Of a stretch of DNA of 64,000 nucleotides, positions 34,231 to 44,136 are shown piece by piece. This DNA is from Kribbella sp. CA-293567. Lineage in GTDB: Bacteria; Actinomycetota; Actinomycetes; Propionibacteriales; Kribbellaceae. The first letter of the stretch is position 1. Each line of letters opens with the position of its first letter. The notes beneath the pieces were generated by a model. It saw only the letters and a list, made by a program, of their open reading frames with translations, was not told where the DNA came from and did not search any database. Made by a program: the position numbers and the translations under genes. Where the stretch lies: NCBI RefSeq assembly GCF_027627575.1, contig NZ_CP114065.1:5456001-5520000 (forward strand), given 5' to 3'.

Positions 34231-35619
34231 TCAGGCCTTGGCGGGCTCTTCCTCGGCCGGGGCCTCGGCGTCGGCCTCAGCGGCCGGGTCGGCGTAGGTG
34301 CCGTCGGGCTGCAGGGTCTTCAGCTCGACGGTGTTGCCGGAGGCGTCGGTGACCTTGGCGTTCTCGACCAGGTGCGCCAGCGCCTTGCCGCGGACGACCT
34401 CGGAGACCAGGCTCGGGACCAGGTTGTTCTCGACGGCGTGCTGGGCGAACTGGTCCGGGCTTACGTTGGACCGCTGCGCGTGCCGGACGATGTGCTCGGT
34501 CAGCTCCTGGTCGTTGACGCTGAGCTCCTGCTGCTCGGCGACCAGGTCGAGCACGAACTGGGCCTTGATGGCGTCCTCGGAACGCTTCTTCAGGTCCTCG
34601 TCGAACTCTTCCTCGGTCTGCTCCTCGCCCTCGAGGAACTGCGCGAAGGTCATCCCGGAGTACCCGAGCTGCTGCTCGAGGTTCTCCCGGCGGGCCGCCA
34701 GCTCGTCGGTCAGCAGGCCCTCGGGGACCGGCACCTCGACCATGGTGAGGATCTTCTCCAGGACGGCGTCGCGGGCGTCGCCGGCCTGCTCGAGGCGCTT
34801 GCCGCGCTCCAGCCGCCCACGGACGTCGCTGGTCAGCTCCTCGGCGGTGTCGAACTCCGACGCGGTCTGGGCGAAGTCGTCGTCGAACTCCGGCAGCTCC
34901 TGCTCCTTGACCGCGGTCACGGTGACCTCGACGTCGACGTCCTCGCCCTTGAGCTCACCGCCGACCAGCTGGGTCACGAAGGTCTTCGACTCGCCGGCGT
35001 TCAGGCCGAGCACCGCGTCGTCCAGACCGTCCAGCAGCTGACCGCTGCCGACCTGGTAGGACAGGCCGGTGGCCTGCGCCTCCTCGATCTTCTCGCCGTC
35101 CTTGGTGGCCGACAGGTCGATCGTGATGAAGTCCTTGTCACCGACCGCGCGCTCGACCGGGTTGAGCGAACCGAACCGCTGCCGCAGCGCCTCGATCTGC
35201 TCGGTCACCTCGTCGTCGCTGATCGCGATGTCCTCGACACCGGCCTCGATCCCCTCCAGGTCCGGCAGGGTGATCTCGGGGCGCACCTCGACCTCGGCGG
35301 AGAACTGCAGGCTCTCCTTGTCGTTGAACTCGGTGACGTCCACCTCGGGCCGGCCGATCGCCTTGACCTGGTTGTCCTGGACGGCCTGCGAGTACAGCTT
35401 CGGCAGCGCGTCGTTGATCGCCTCTTCGAGCACCGGGCCACGGCCGACGCGCTGGTCGATGACCTGCGGCGGGATCTTGCCCTTGCGGAAGCCCGGTACG
35501 ACGATCTGGCTGCCAATGCTCTTGTACGCCGCGTCGAGGCTCGGCTTGAGCTCCTCGAACGGCACCTCGACGATGAGCTTGACCTTGGTCGGGCTCAAGG
35601 ACTCGACGGTGCTCTTCAC
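34231..35619 (-). CDS. tig: Trigger factor (ribosome-associated chaperone)
   Basis: 462 aa. N-terminal ribosome-binding domain (1-115) with the signature GFRKGKIP near residue 45, FKBP-type prolyl isomerase domain (about 160-245; DKDFITIDLSATKDG), and a C-terminal chaperone cradle ending in an acidic Ala/Glu/Pro tail (AEADAEAPAEEEPAKA). GTG at 35619 with AAGGAGAA upstream is preferred over the longer frame. Located upstream of clpP1-clpP2 on the same strand, the usual protein-quality-control cluster. Confidence 0.94.
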   Translation of the reverse strand: MKSTVESLSPTKVKLIVEVPFEELKPSLDAAYKSIGSQIVVPGFRKGKIPPQVIDQRVGRGPVLEEAINDALPKLYSQAVQDNQVKAIGRPEVDVTEFNDKESLQFSAEVEVRPEITLPDLEGIEAGVEDIAISDDEVTEQIEALRQRFGSLNPVERAVGDKDFITIDLSATKDGEKIEEAQATGLSYQVGSGQLLDGLDDAVLGLNAGESKTFVTQLVGGELKGEDVDVEVTVTAVKEQELPEFDDDFAQTASEFDTAEELTSDVRGRLERGKRLEQAGDARDAVLEKILTMVEVPVPEGLLTDELAARRENLEQQLGYSGMTFAQFLEGEEQTEEEFDEDLKKRSEDAIKAQFVLDLVAEQQELSVNDQELTEHIVRHAQRSNVSPDQFAQHAVENNLVPSLVSEVVRGKALAHLVENAKVTDASGNTVELKTLQPDGTYADPAAEADAEAPAEEEPAKA

Positions 35620-35697
35620 GGTGGCGGTTCTCCTTGATCGATGACGTTCACAGCCGCGGCCGGACAGGCCGCGCTGCACGGTGCTGCATGGGGTTTG

Positions 35698-35770
35698 TCG
35701 GGGCGACAGGACTCGAACCTGCGGTCTCCTGCTCCCAAAGCAGGCGCGCTAGCCACTACGCTACGCCCCG
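35698..35770 (-). tRNA. tRNA-Pro (anticodon TGG)
   Basis: Full cloverleaf on the minus strand: acceptor CGGGGCG/CGCCCCG, anticodon stem CCTGC/GCAGG with loop TTTGGGA (anticodon TGG), T arm GCAGGTTCGAGTCCTGT. 73 bases without encoded CCA. Confidence 0.93.
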
Positions 35771-35914
35771 CAGTGACCGCACGAGTCTAGTGGACGCGAA
35801 CCAGTGCTCGCGCCACCACCCCCCTGCGACCTCTCGATCACCGCCCTGCCGGGGACCGGTTTGAGCCGCGACCCGGGAATGTGGAATCATGTCCATGTGC
35901 CCACGACGGGCGCT

Positions 35915-35985
35915 GCGGGTGTAGCTCAATGGTAGAGCCCCAGTCTTCCAAACTGACTACGCGAGTTCGATTCTCGTCACCCGCT
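35915..35985 (+). tRNA. tRNA-Gly (anticodon TCC)
   Basis: Acceptor GCGGGTG/CACCCGC, short D arm typical of tRNA-Gly, anticodon stem CAGT/ACTG with loop CTTCCAA (anticodon TCC), T arm with GTTCGATTC. CCA not encoded. Followed by a strong terminator. Confidence 0.93.
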
Positions 35986-35992
35986 CAGCACC

Positions 35993-36021
35993 GAAAGGCC
36001 CCCGGTCCCCGGGGGCCTTTC
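35993..36021 (+). terminator. Terminator after tRNA-Gly
   Basis: AAAGGCCCCCGG / CCGGGGGCCTTT stem, loop TC, eight bases after the tRNA end and closing with TTTC. Confidence 0.85.
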
Positions 36022-36433
36022 GTCGTTCCTGCAGCCGGAACGGTTGGTTGATCAGCCGGTCGGATTGGCGGTGAACGGTTCGTCCTACCGCGAACGTCAG
36101 TACTCAGGATCAAGCCGGTGAGCGCGAGCCGTCGGCGCAGTTGGATCGAACCTCACCTTGGCCGAGCCTCGCTCGACTGAGGTTGAGCATCGCCGGGCTG
36201 AGGCTGAACTGAGCCTCGCGTCAGTGCTGTCATGGCAGCGGGACGAGCGACGCAGGAGCGAGGTAGCTGCAGGGCGGGGAGCAGGCGACGAAGGAGCCGG
36301 CGTGGGCGATTGTCGTCACTCCCCGTGTTCATCCGATTTCCTGACAGGCACTTCCGTTACTCCTGGTTACCGGTTATGGTGCCGGGGTCTTGGGGAAAAC
36401 ACGGTGGTTCGCCGCCGAGGGGGTCTGGATTCC
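36022..36433 (+). other. Gene-free region with several small hairpins
   Basis: No gene found in ~410 bases. AACCTCA (36149) pairs with TGAGGTT (36178) around an inner CGAGC-CTC-GCTCG stem, and GAGGCT (36200) pairs with AGCCTC (36212). CTGAGG-type words recur, so this may be the remains of an older repeat. Promoter of the following gene is probably in the last 80 bases (TATGGT at 36375 is a weak -10 candidate). Confidence 0.45.
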
Positions 36434-39223
36434 ATGATGTTGCGCTCGAAGTTGATCGCTGCCGGTTGTGCGGTCGTTCTGCTGCCACTGGCCGCGGTGA
36501 AGGTGATGGCCGCTGATCCGCCGCAACACCTCGGTGAGGGGCAGGCGGTCGGCGCCAGAGCGGTGGCCGATCCCGCGGTGCAGATCAGGCAGGCGACCAG
36601 TTCGTACTACGTGACGTCGTACGGGCAGCCTGACGACCACTCGCCGGAGGCGTGGGAGATCCTCAGCAGCGCCAACGGTGCCGTGGTCAGGACCTCTCCG
36701 CGACTTCGCGACGAGCCGGACAAGGTCCCGGCCTTGGTCGGCAAGTACGTCGTGACCACCGCGGCCTCGCAGGTCGGCTTCCGCGACATCGCCACCGACA
36801 CGGTCAGCCAGGTCGACGTACCGGCGGGCGCGGCCTATCAGGGCGCCTACCCCGGTGGGATTCTGTTGTCGCGTGCGGCGGACAGTTCGTTCGCCCTGCG
36901 CACCGTGGACAACATCGAGAAGCCGGTGACCGGCGCGGCTTTCGGCGATCCGGTCATCCTGGACACGACCGCGACTTCGATCCTGATCAGCGTGGGTGGT
37001 CAGCTCAGCGTCGTCGACACCGCCACCGGTGCCGCGACTGCTGCAGCGACGCTGCCTGCCAACCCTGCTTGGGCCGCACTGACTCCCAACAGGGTCCTCT
37101 GGCAAACCGCAGCGACCGCCAACTCCAAGACGGTCGGCTGGAAGCAGGGCGCGACCACCGGCTCCGTGCAGGTGCCCTTCGGCCTGCCGCTGCTGACAGT
37201 GGGCGATGACCTGGCCGTGCTGGTGCCGGAGACCAAGCAACTGACCAAGATCGCGGCCAACGGTGGTGCCGTCACTGCCGCCTTCGTCACTGGCGTCCAC
37301 GACGCGGCAGACCTCGGCAACGGCCGGCTGCTGGTCAGTGCGCAGAGCAAGGTGGCCAGCGTCGGCGCCGACGGCGTACTGACGACTGTGAAGGCCACGC
37401 CGTCCTTCGCCGCCCAGGTCAGCACGGTGGGGATGTCCGGAGCGCGTGTGGTGACGGCTGACTACCAGCCGGAGCACGGCGTCTACGAGACGACCACCAA
37501 CGGCACGACCTGGACTTCCCTGACCACCAGCAACGCCACGAAGCCTTTGCAGCTCGAGGGGACCACCCTGGTGACCTACCAGGCCGGTGTGGCCCGAGTG
37601 CGCGGCTCCGGAGGCGACCTGACTTTCCCGGCGACTGACGACGTTGTACTGGGCAAGGGCGGCAAGCTGGTCTCGCACCGGGTGGCGAACGCCGCTACCG
37701 CCGCGGTGTACGACGTGGCGACGAAGACCAAGATCGACGACTTCCCAGTGCCCTTCGCTTTGGCCGACAGCTCACTGTGGAAGGTCACCGAGACCGGAGT
37801 ACTGACCGGCAAGGATCTGGCCACTCAGGCAACGAAAACCGTTGCCGTCGCCAGTGGCTGCACTGTCGGGCCGGACCGGGTCAACGGACGTTGGGCACTG
37901 CTCAGCGGCTGCAACGGTGGCAACCAGGTCGTCGACACCAAGGGTCCGGAGGCGCCGCGCAACCTGACGGTCGGCGCCGATGCCCAGCTGGGCAACGGGT
38001 TCGTAGTACAGAGCGCTGTCGGTCAGGACGCCAACGGGCTTTCCACCAAGGAGCTTCTGGTCACCGACCTGAACGACCAGGACCTCGGCCAGCGCCGGTA
38101 CGGGCCGATCAACGGCAGGCTCCTGCAGCCGGCCAGCTTCCGCACTGACGGGGGTGGCGGCTTCAAGGTGATCTACGCCGATCCGGACGCCCGGCCGCGG
38201 ATCATCGACCTCACCTGGGTGAAGGCGGACCCACAGCAGCGGCCGGACACCGTCGCGCCGGTACTGACCAGCGCGACCGCCGGCGACCGGCTGCGCGACA
38301 ACACCAGTCTCTCGTTCGACTGGGCGTTCACCGACCCACAGGACCCGAACTCCCCGGCGACCGGCGTGCTGTCCTACGACCTCCGCATCCAGCAGCGCCC
38401 CAACCGCACCTCGCCGTACGGCGCCTGGAACCAGGTGCCGAGCTGGCAGGGCCTCAAAACCACAGCGGCGAGCTACAGCGCCGTCGCGGGCACCGACACC
38501 TGCTGGCAGGTCCGAGCCCGCGACTACGCCGGCAACCTGAGCGGCTGGAGCAACTCGTACTGCAGTGAGGTCGACGGCATCGCGCCGGTCGCCTTCACTC
38601 TCAAGATCGACCGGGTCCAGCTGGGCGCGGCAGGGAACGTCCGCTGGTCGTACACCGACGAGACCTCGGTCGGGAGCTACGACATCGTCTACAAGGAGGC
38701 CGCTGCAGGCGCTGCCTTCGGCGTCTGGACCTACCCGGCGGCCTGGCAGAACACGGACATCACCTCGATCAACTGGGTACCCCGGGCGGGCTTCGACCAG
38801 TGCTACATGGTCCGGGCCCGTGACGTCGTGGGGAACCTGTCGGCTTGGTCGCCGCCGCTGTGCTCGGTGACGCCGCAGGACGATCGCGCGCTGCTGTCGT
38901 CCGGCACTGTGGTCCGGGTGGCCGACGCGACCGCGTACCAGGGCACCACCTCGGACCTCAGGGCCAACGGCGCCTTCCTGACCAAGACGGCCGCGGAGGC
39001 CGGCGTCCGGATCGCGCTCGTCACCATCAACGGCCCCGGCCAGGGCAAGGTCGACGTCTACCACGCCAACATCAAGGTCGGCACGGTCTCCCTGGCCGCG
39101 ACCACCACGGCTCGTACGGTCACCTACCTCCCGGTCACCGCGTTCCGCACCGGCGTCATCAAGCTCGTCTCGACCTCCACCGCCCAGTCCCGGATCGACG
39201 GCGTGGCGTTCCTGCGGTACTGA
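36434..39223 (+). CDS. Giant secreted beta-propeller / fibronectin-like protein, paralogue A
   Basis: 929 aa. Signal peptide (MMLRSKLIAAGCAVVLLPLA, cleavage near VMAADPP). About 30-600: propeller-like repeats with no catalytic motif. About 610-830: two fibronectin-III-like modules that each end in CWQVRARDYAGNLSGWS or CYMVRARDVVGNLSAWS. About 830-929: a third domain (DDRALLSSGTV...FLRY) with GPGQGKVDVYHANIKVG. The ATG pair at 36434 is chosen as start; the Shine-Dalgarno is distant (GAGGGGG, ten bases). The next gene is a clear paralogue in the same order of domains, so this is a tandem duplication. Function unknown; probably surface or secreted adhesion, or carbohydrate binding. Confidence 0.75.
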   Translation: MMLRSKLIAAGCAVVLLPLAAVKVMAADPPQHLGEGQAVGARAVADPAVQIRQATSSYYVTSYGQPDDHSPEAWEILSSANGAVVRTSPRLRDEPDKVPALVGKYVVTTAASQVGFRDIATDTVSQVDVPAGAAYQGAYPGGILLSRAADSSFALRTVDNIEKPVTGAAFGDPVILDTTATSILISVGGQLSVVDTATGAATAAATLPANPAWAALTPNRVLWQTAATANSKTVGWKQGATTGSVQVPFGLPLLTVGDDLAVLVPETKQLTKIAANGGAVTAAFVTGVHDAADLGNGRLLVSAQSKVASVGADGVLTTVKATPSFAAQVSTVGMSGARVVTADYQPEHGVYETTTNGTTWTSLTTSNATKPLQLEGTTLVTYQAGVARVRGSGGDLTFPATDDVVLGKGGKLVSHRVANAATAAVYDVATKTKIDDFPVPFALADSSLWKVTETGVLTGKDLATQATKTVAVASGCTVGPDRVNGRWALLSGCNGGNQVVDTKGPEAPRNLTVGADAQLGNGFVVQSAVGQDANGLSTKELLVTDLNDQDLGQRRYGPINGRLLQPASFRTDGGGGFKVIYADPDARPRIIDLTWVKADPQQRPDTVAPVLTSATAGDRLRDNTSLSFDWAFTDPQDPNSPATGVLSYDLRIQQRPNRTSPYGAWNQVPSWQGLKTTAASYSAVAGTDTCWQVRARDYAGNLSGWSNSYCSEVDGIAPVAFTLKIDRVQLGAAGNVRWSYTDETSVGSYDIVYKEAAAGAAFGVWTYPAAWQNTDITSINWVPRAGFDQCYMVRARDVVGNLSAWSPPLCSVTPQDDRALLSSGTVVRVADATAYQGTTSDLRANGAFLTKTAAEAGVRIALVTINGPGQGKVDVYHANIKVGTVSLAATTTARTVTYLPVTAFRTGVIKLVSTSTAQSRIDGVAFLRY

Positions 39224-39230
39224 CGCCAAC

Positions 39231-39262
39231 GGCGGAAGGCGGCCGGCTTGGCCCCTTCCGCC
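39231..39262 (+). terminator. Hairpin between tandem paralogues
   Basis: GGCGGAAGG (39231-39239) pairs with CCTTCCGCC (39254-39262), eight bases after the stop codon, so the two paralogues may be separate transcripts. Confidence 0.65.
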
Positions 39263-39315
39263 ACCTAGGCTTCGCCCGCTGATCCGGCTTCGCCGGTCCT
39301 GTGGGAGGGAACCTC

Positions 39316-42141
39316 TTGAAGTTTCGTACTGCGACAGCTGCCGCCTGCCTGCTGGCGCTTCTGCCCCTCGGTTCGAGCCCGGCCCTGGCCGCGGATCCGC
39401 CGATCCATCTCGGCGAGGGCACTCTGCTCGGCCCCCGCCTCGAGCCCGATCCGCCCGTCCAGATCCTGTCGGCGACGAGCAAGTACTACCTGACCGACTA
39501 CGGCAGGCCGGCGGATTTCGCGCCGGCGCCCTGGAGCGTCAGGAGCGCCGTCGACGGCACTGCCAAGGGCGAGTACCAACGCAACGATCCTGAGGTCAAG
39601 GACCCCGAGATCGTCGGTGAGTACGCGCTGCAGGAATTCCCCGGCGCGGTCCTCATCCGCAGGGTGGGGACGGACACCGTCCAGACGATCTACCCACCGC
39701 TCGGCTTCCTGGTCCACGACGTCTATCCCGGCGGCATGCTGCTGAACGACGAACACAAACTGGTCCTTCGAACCTTCGCAGGCGTCGAGACGCCGGTCAC
39801 CGGAGTCACCTCCAAGTCGAAGGTGCTGGACCGCACCGAAGAGTCCTTCCTGCTCGGCACGGAGACGGGTCTGTTCGTGCTCGACATCGCCACCGGTACC
39901 ACGACGCGGGTGGCGACGCCGGCCACCTGGACCGAGTGGGCGCAGCTGACTCCGGGCCGGATCATCTGGCAGACGTCGGACACCGCCACCACGACCACTC
40001 TCGCTTGGAAGGACCGGACCGGTACGGCCGAAGGCACCACCGTCGTACCGTTCAAGCAGCCGCTGCTCCCGCTGGGCGACGACGTCGCCGTGCAGATGCC
40101 GGACAGCAAGGAACTGGTCAAGGTCGAGCTGCAGGACGGCACCGTAACCAGGAACCTTGTCACCGGGCTGCACGACGCGGCCGACCAGGGCAACGGACGG
40201 CTGCTCGTCACCGCCCAGTCGCAGGTCGCCTCGATCGGCGTTGACGGGGTTCTGCAGCCGATTGCCCAGACCCCGCCGTTCCGCGGCCAGTCCGACGATG
40301 TGATGTTGTCCGGCGGCAAGGTCGTCACCAGTACTTCGCAGCCGCCGCAGGACGGTCTCGTGAACAGCCCACTGGCGGCCATCAACCAGACGACGGACCT
40401 GGGCGCGACCTGGACCACTGCAGCAGTGAAGACGGATCGCGCCGACCGCGCACCGGAGTTCGCCGGCGACGCGCTGCTGACCTATCGCGAGTTGGACGGC
40501 GCCGGGATGACGGCCATGGTCACCGACGTCCGGGGCACCTTCCCACTGTCCACCCGCGTGGCGCAGCTGGGCCGAGGCGGCAAACTGGTGGGCCGGCTGC
40601 TGCGGGACAGCACCAACCGGATCGAGGTCATCGACGTAACTGCCCGGAAGCCGATCGGCACTTTCCCCGGACCCGTCGGGCTGAACGGCGAGACGGTCTG
40701 GACGGGGCCGGACGAGCGCGACGACCTGATCGCGACCTCCAGCGGGTTCGAAGCCCGGATCGACGCCGGACCCGGTTGCGGGCGTCCGTCGAGCATCCAG
40801 GCGGCCGGGCGCTGGGTGGTGGTCGACTGCGAGGGCGCCGACCGGATCGTCGACGCCGGCCAGCAGGTACCGCCGCGGACGATCACCCTGACCGCGGGCT
40901 GGAAGCTCGGCTTCAATTTCCTGGTCCAGCACACGCGTGGCAGCGGCGCGGCCCAGCTCGACCTGCGGGTCACGGACCTCAACGCGCTGAACCTTCCTGA
41001 ACGCCGCTACGGCCCGATCGCCGGCCACTCCTCGACCCGGATCAGCTTCGCACCGGACGACGCGAACGTCGGCCGGTTGATCTACAAGGACCGCGACTTG
41101 CAGCCCCGGATCGTCACGCTGGACTGGCTCGCACCGCAGCCGACGGTCGACACCGACCACGTCGCGCCGGTACTTGCCAGCGGCGACGCCGGCCCGCGGT
41201 ACCAGGCGTCCCAGGCCGTCTCCTTCAGCTTCACCTTCAAGGACCCGGGAACGCCGGAGGACCCAGCCAGTGGGCTGGTGGACTACGACATCCGCTACCA
41301 GGACCGCACCTCACCCACCGCCCCGTACGGCGCCTGGATCGAGCCTCCGTTCTGGCAGAAGCTGAACAAGCAGACCAACGCGGTACAGCATCACGCCACG
41401 CCGGGCACCGACACCTGCTTCCAGGGCAGGGCGCGGGACCGGGCCGGCAACCTGGGCGAGTGGAGCCAGTCCTACTGCACCGAGGTCGACGGGACGGCAC
41501 CCGCCTTGACCAGCAGCAGCGCTGGAGAGCGGGTCATCACGGCAGTGGTCGGCAGCTTCAAGTACGCCTTCGCTGACAACAGCGGCAAGGTCGCGTCGTA
41601 CGACGTGGTCTACCGCGACGCATTGGCCGGTCAGGCCAACGGCAAGTGGCAGTACCCGGCTGCCTGGCAGGCCACGACCGCTACGTCGGTCACCTGGGCA
41701 CCGGTGGCTGGAGTCGACCGATGCTTCATGGTCCGGGCCAGGGATGCCGCCGGGAACCTCTCCGGCTGGTCGGCACCTGTCTGCGCCGCCGCTCCTCAGG
41801 ATGACCGGGCGCTGACAGCGACGGGCACTGTCACCCGGACTACCAGTTCGATCACCTACAAGGGCACCATCTCGCAACTGAAGGCAACCGGCGCAGCACT
41901 CGCCAAGACGGGCGAGGCCGGCGTACGGGTCGCGCTGGTGACAGTGAACGGGCCCGGACAGGGCAGCGTCGACGTCTACCACGCAGGGGTGAAGGTAGGC
42001 CGGGTCTCGCTGGTCGCGCCCAGCAGCAAGGTGACGGTCACGCTGCTGCCGGTCACCCCGTTCCGGAGCGGGGACCTGAAAATCGTCTCCGTCGGTGCCG
42101 CTCAAGCCACCATCGACGGCGTCGCCCTGTTGCGGAACTGA
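39316..42141 (+). CDS. Giant secreted beta-propeller / fibronectin-like protein, paralogue B (TTG start)
   Basis: 941 aa. Same architecture as the upstream paralogue: signal peptide (MKFRTATAAACLLALLPLG, cleavage after ALA), the shared block ADPPIHLGEGTLLGPRLEPD, propeller region, two fibronectin-like modules (CFQGRARDRAGNLGEWS; CFMVRARDAAGNLSGWS) and the last domain (GPGQGSVDVYHAGVKVG...LLRN). TTG at 39316 is chosen: GGAGGG lies six bases upstream and signal-peptide homology starts there; a GTG fifteen bases earlier overlaps the ribosome binding site. Ends in a good terminator. Confidence 0.75.
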   Translation: MKFRTATAAACLLALLPLGSSPALAADPPIHLGEGTLLGPRLEPDPPVQILSATSKYYLTDYGRPADFAPAPWSVRSAVDGTAKGEYQRNDPEVKDPEIVGEYALQEFPGAVLIRRVGTDTVQTIYPPLGFLVHDVYPGGMLLNDEHKLVLRTFAGVETPVTGVTSKSKVLDRTEESFLLGTETGLFVLDIATGTTTRVATPATWTEWAQLTPGRIIWQTSDTATTTTLAWKDRTGTAEGTTVVPFKQPLLPLGDDVAVQMPDSKELVKVELQDGTVTRNLVTGLHDAADQGNGRLLVTAQSQVASIGVDGVLQPIAQTPPFRGQSDDVMLSGGKVVTSTSQPPQDGLVNSPLAAINQTTDLGATWTTAAVKTDRADRAPEFAGDALLTYRELDGAGMTAMVTDVRGTFPLSTRVAQLGRGGKLVGRLLRDSTNRIEVIDVTARKPIGTFPGPVGLNGETVWTGPDERDDLIATSSGFEARIDAGPGCGRPSSIQAAGRWVVVDCEGADRIVDAGQQVPPRTITLTAGWKLGFNFLVQHTRGSGAAQLDLRVTDLNALNLPERRYGPIAGHSSTRISFAPDDANVGRLIYKDRDLQPRIVTLDWLAPQPTVDTDHVAPVLASGDAGPRYQASQAVSFSFTFKDPGTPEDPASGLVDYDIRYQDRTSPTAPYGAWIEPPFWQKLNKQTNAVQHHATPGTDTCFQGRARDRAGNLGEWSQSYCTEVDGTAPALTSSSAGERVITAVVGSFKYAFADNSGKVASYDVVYRDALAGQANGKWQYPAAWQATTATSVTWAPVAGVDRCFMVRARDAAGNLSGWSAPVCAAAPQDDRALTATGTVTRTTSSITYKGTISQLKATGAALAKTGEAGVRVALVTVNGPGQGSVDVYHAGVKVGRVSLVAPSSKVTVTLLPVTPFRSGDLKIVSVGAAQATIDGVALLRN

Positions 42142-42168
42142 CACTCATCACGACTCGTAATCACCGTG

Positions 42169-42196
42169 AGCCCCGTCACCGCTCGGTGGCGGGGCT
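42169..42196 (+). terminator. Terminator after paralogue B
   Basis: AGCCCCGTCACC (42169-42180) pairs with GGTGGCGGGGCT (42185-42196), loop GCTC, one G-U pair, followed by TGCTCATT. Confidence 0.75.
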
Positions 42197-42318
42197 TGCT
42201 CATTGCAACAAGTGGTAATTCAGCTCCAGGGAATGGAAACGACAGGACAAGCGCTTACCAACTGAGCGATAGTGGAAAGTGCGCCGTTTTCCGGTCGCGA
42301 CCAACTCCCGTGCCGAGC

Positions 42319-44136
42319 ATGTTGGGAAGTGCGCCCCTCCAGATGCCCTCAGAGCCACCTGCCCAAGCGCCCTCTATCGCAGCCCCTCCGACTCGCAAGG
42401 TCCCCCGGCGAAGCCAGAATCTCTGGCGACTTCGCCCCTACCTCCGCCCGCACAAGTGGCGCCTGCTGCTGATGTTCAGCACGGCGGTCCTGGGCGTAGG
42501 CGTCAGCCTCAGCGTCCCGCTGGTCACCAGAGCCATCATCGACGGTCCGGTCACCCGCCGCGAGATCGACCTTCTCCTCCCCCTCGGCCTGCTGGCCCTC
42601 GGCCTGAGCATCAGTGAGGTTCTGCTGGTCTGGGTCCGCCGGTGGGCCCAGTCCCGCGCGGTCAGCGACCTCGAGGCCGCTCTCCGCAACGACCTCTACA
42701 TCCGGCTGCAGTCGCTCCCGATGGAGTTCCACAGCCGCTGGCAGAGCGGTCAGCTGCTGTCCCGGGTGACCGCCGACCTGTCCACCATCCGCCGGTTCAT
42801 GGGCTTCGGCCTGCTGTTCCTGGTGATCAACATCCTGCAACTGGTGGTCGTCACCCTCCTGCTGCTGCAGCTGTACTGGCCGCTCGGCGTGATCGTGGTG
42901 GTCGCGGCGGCGCCGATCATCCTCGTGTCGCTCAAGTTCGAGAAGAAGTACCTGGCGATCTCCCGCCGGGTGCAGGACCAGCAGGGCGACCTGGCCACCC
43001 GGATCGAGGAGTCGGCGGTCGGCTTCCGGGTGATCAAGGCGTTCGGCCGCCGCGAGCACGTCAAGCAGCAGTTCGACGACGGCGCGGTGAAGCTCTACGA
43101 GACCTCGGTCGACAAGGTGCGACTCGCCTCCCGGTTCTGGACGTTCCTGGAGGTGATCCCGAACCTGACGCTGGTGATCGTGCTGCTGCTCGGCGCGCTC
43201 GCCGTCGGCCGGGAGTCGATCACGCTGGGCACCCTGGTCGCGTTCATCACCCTGATGCTGTCGCTGATCTGGCCGGTCCAGTCGCTCGGCACCATCCTCG
43301 CGATGGCGCAGGAGGCGATGACGTCGGCGGACCGGATCAGCGAGATCCTGGACACCGAGTCCACCATCACCGACGGCCCGGACGTGCTGACCGATTCCCG
43401 GGGTCACCTGGTCTTCGAGAACGTCAGCTTCCGCTACGGCCCTGATTCGGCCGACATCCTGCACGACATCAACCTCGACCTCACCCCCGGTACGACGCTC
43501 GCCCTGGTCGGCGCCACCGGTTCGGGCAAGACCACCCTGACCGCCCTGGTCCCCCGGCTGTACGACGTCACCGGTGGCCGGATCACGATCGACGGGCACG
43601 ACGTCCGCGACCTCACCCTGAAGTCGCTGCGCAGCGCGGTCGCGTCCGCGTTCGACGACCCGACCCTGTTCTCGATGAGCGCCCGGGAGAACATCACCCT
43701 CGGCCGGCCGGACGCGACCGACGCCGAGGTCCAGCAGGCGCTGGAGATCGCACAGGCGACCTTCGCGAACGACCTGCCCTGGGGGCTGGAGACCCGGGTC
43801 GGTGAGCAGGGCATGTCGCTGTCCGGTGGCCAACGGCAACGACTCGCCCTGGCGCGCGCGGTACTGGCCAGGCCCGCGGTGCTGGTGCTCGACGACACCC
43901 TGTCCGCGCTCGACGTGCACACCGAGGCCCTGGTCGAGGAGGCGCTGCGCAACGTGCTCGCCGCCACGACCGGGATCGTGGTGGCCCACCGGGCTTCGAC
44001 GGTGATGCTCGCCGACCAGGTCGCGCTGCTCGAGGGCGGCACGATCACCCACGTCGGGACGCATGCCGAGTTGCTGGCGACAGTACCGGCGTACCGGATG
44101 TTGCTCGCGGCCGAAGAGGAGGAGGTGCACGCATGA
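42319..44136 (+). CDS. ABC exporter subunit A (fused membrane and ATPase domains; degenerate catalytic site)
   Basis: 605 aa from the ATG at 42319 (a GTG at 42310 and an ATG at 42343 are alternatives; none has a good ribosome binding site). Six-helix membrane domain (about 60-350) and nucleotide-binding domain with Walker A GATGSGKTT (~400), signature LSGGQRQ (~500), and Walker B LVLDDTLSALD (~523), where Asp replaces the catalytic Glu. Next gene overlaps its stop (ATGA). This division of motifs is typical of heterodimeric exporters of lipids, peptides or drugs. Substrate unknown. Confidence 0.87.
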   Translation: MLGSAPLQMPSEPPAQAPSIAAPPTRKVPRRSQNLWRLRPYLRPHKWRLLLMFSTAVLGVGVSLSVPLVTRAIIDGPVTRREIDLLLPLGLLALGLSISEVLLVWVRRWAQSRAVSDLEAALRNDLYIRLQSLPMEFHSRWQSGQLLSRVTADLSTIRRFMGFGLLFLVINILQLVVVTLLLLQLYWPLGVIVVVAAAPIILVSLKFEKKYLAISRRVQDQQGDLATRIEESAVGFRVIKAFGRREHVKQQFDDGAVKLYETSVDKVRLASRFWTFLEVIPNLTLVIVLLLGALAVGRESITLGTLVAFITLMLSLIWPVQSLGTILAMAQEAMTSADRISEILDTESTITDGPDVLTDSRGHLVFENVSFRYGPDSADILHDINLDLTPGTTLALVGATGSGKTTLTALVPRLYDVTGGRITIDGHDVRDLTLKSLRSAVASAFDDPTLFSMSARENITLGRPDATDAEVQQALEIAQATFANDLPWGLETRVGEQGMSLSGGQRQRLALARAVLARPAVLVLDDTLSALDVHTEALVEEALRNVLAATTGIVVAHRASTVMLADQVALLEGGTITHVGTHAELLATVPAYRMLLAAEEEEVHA

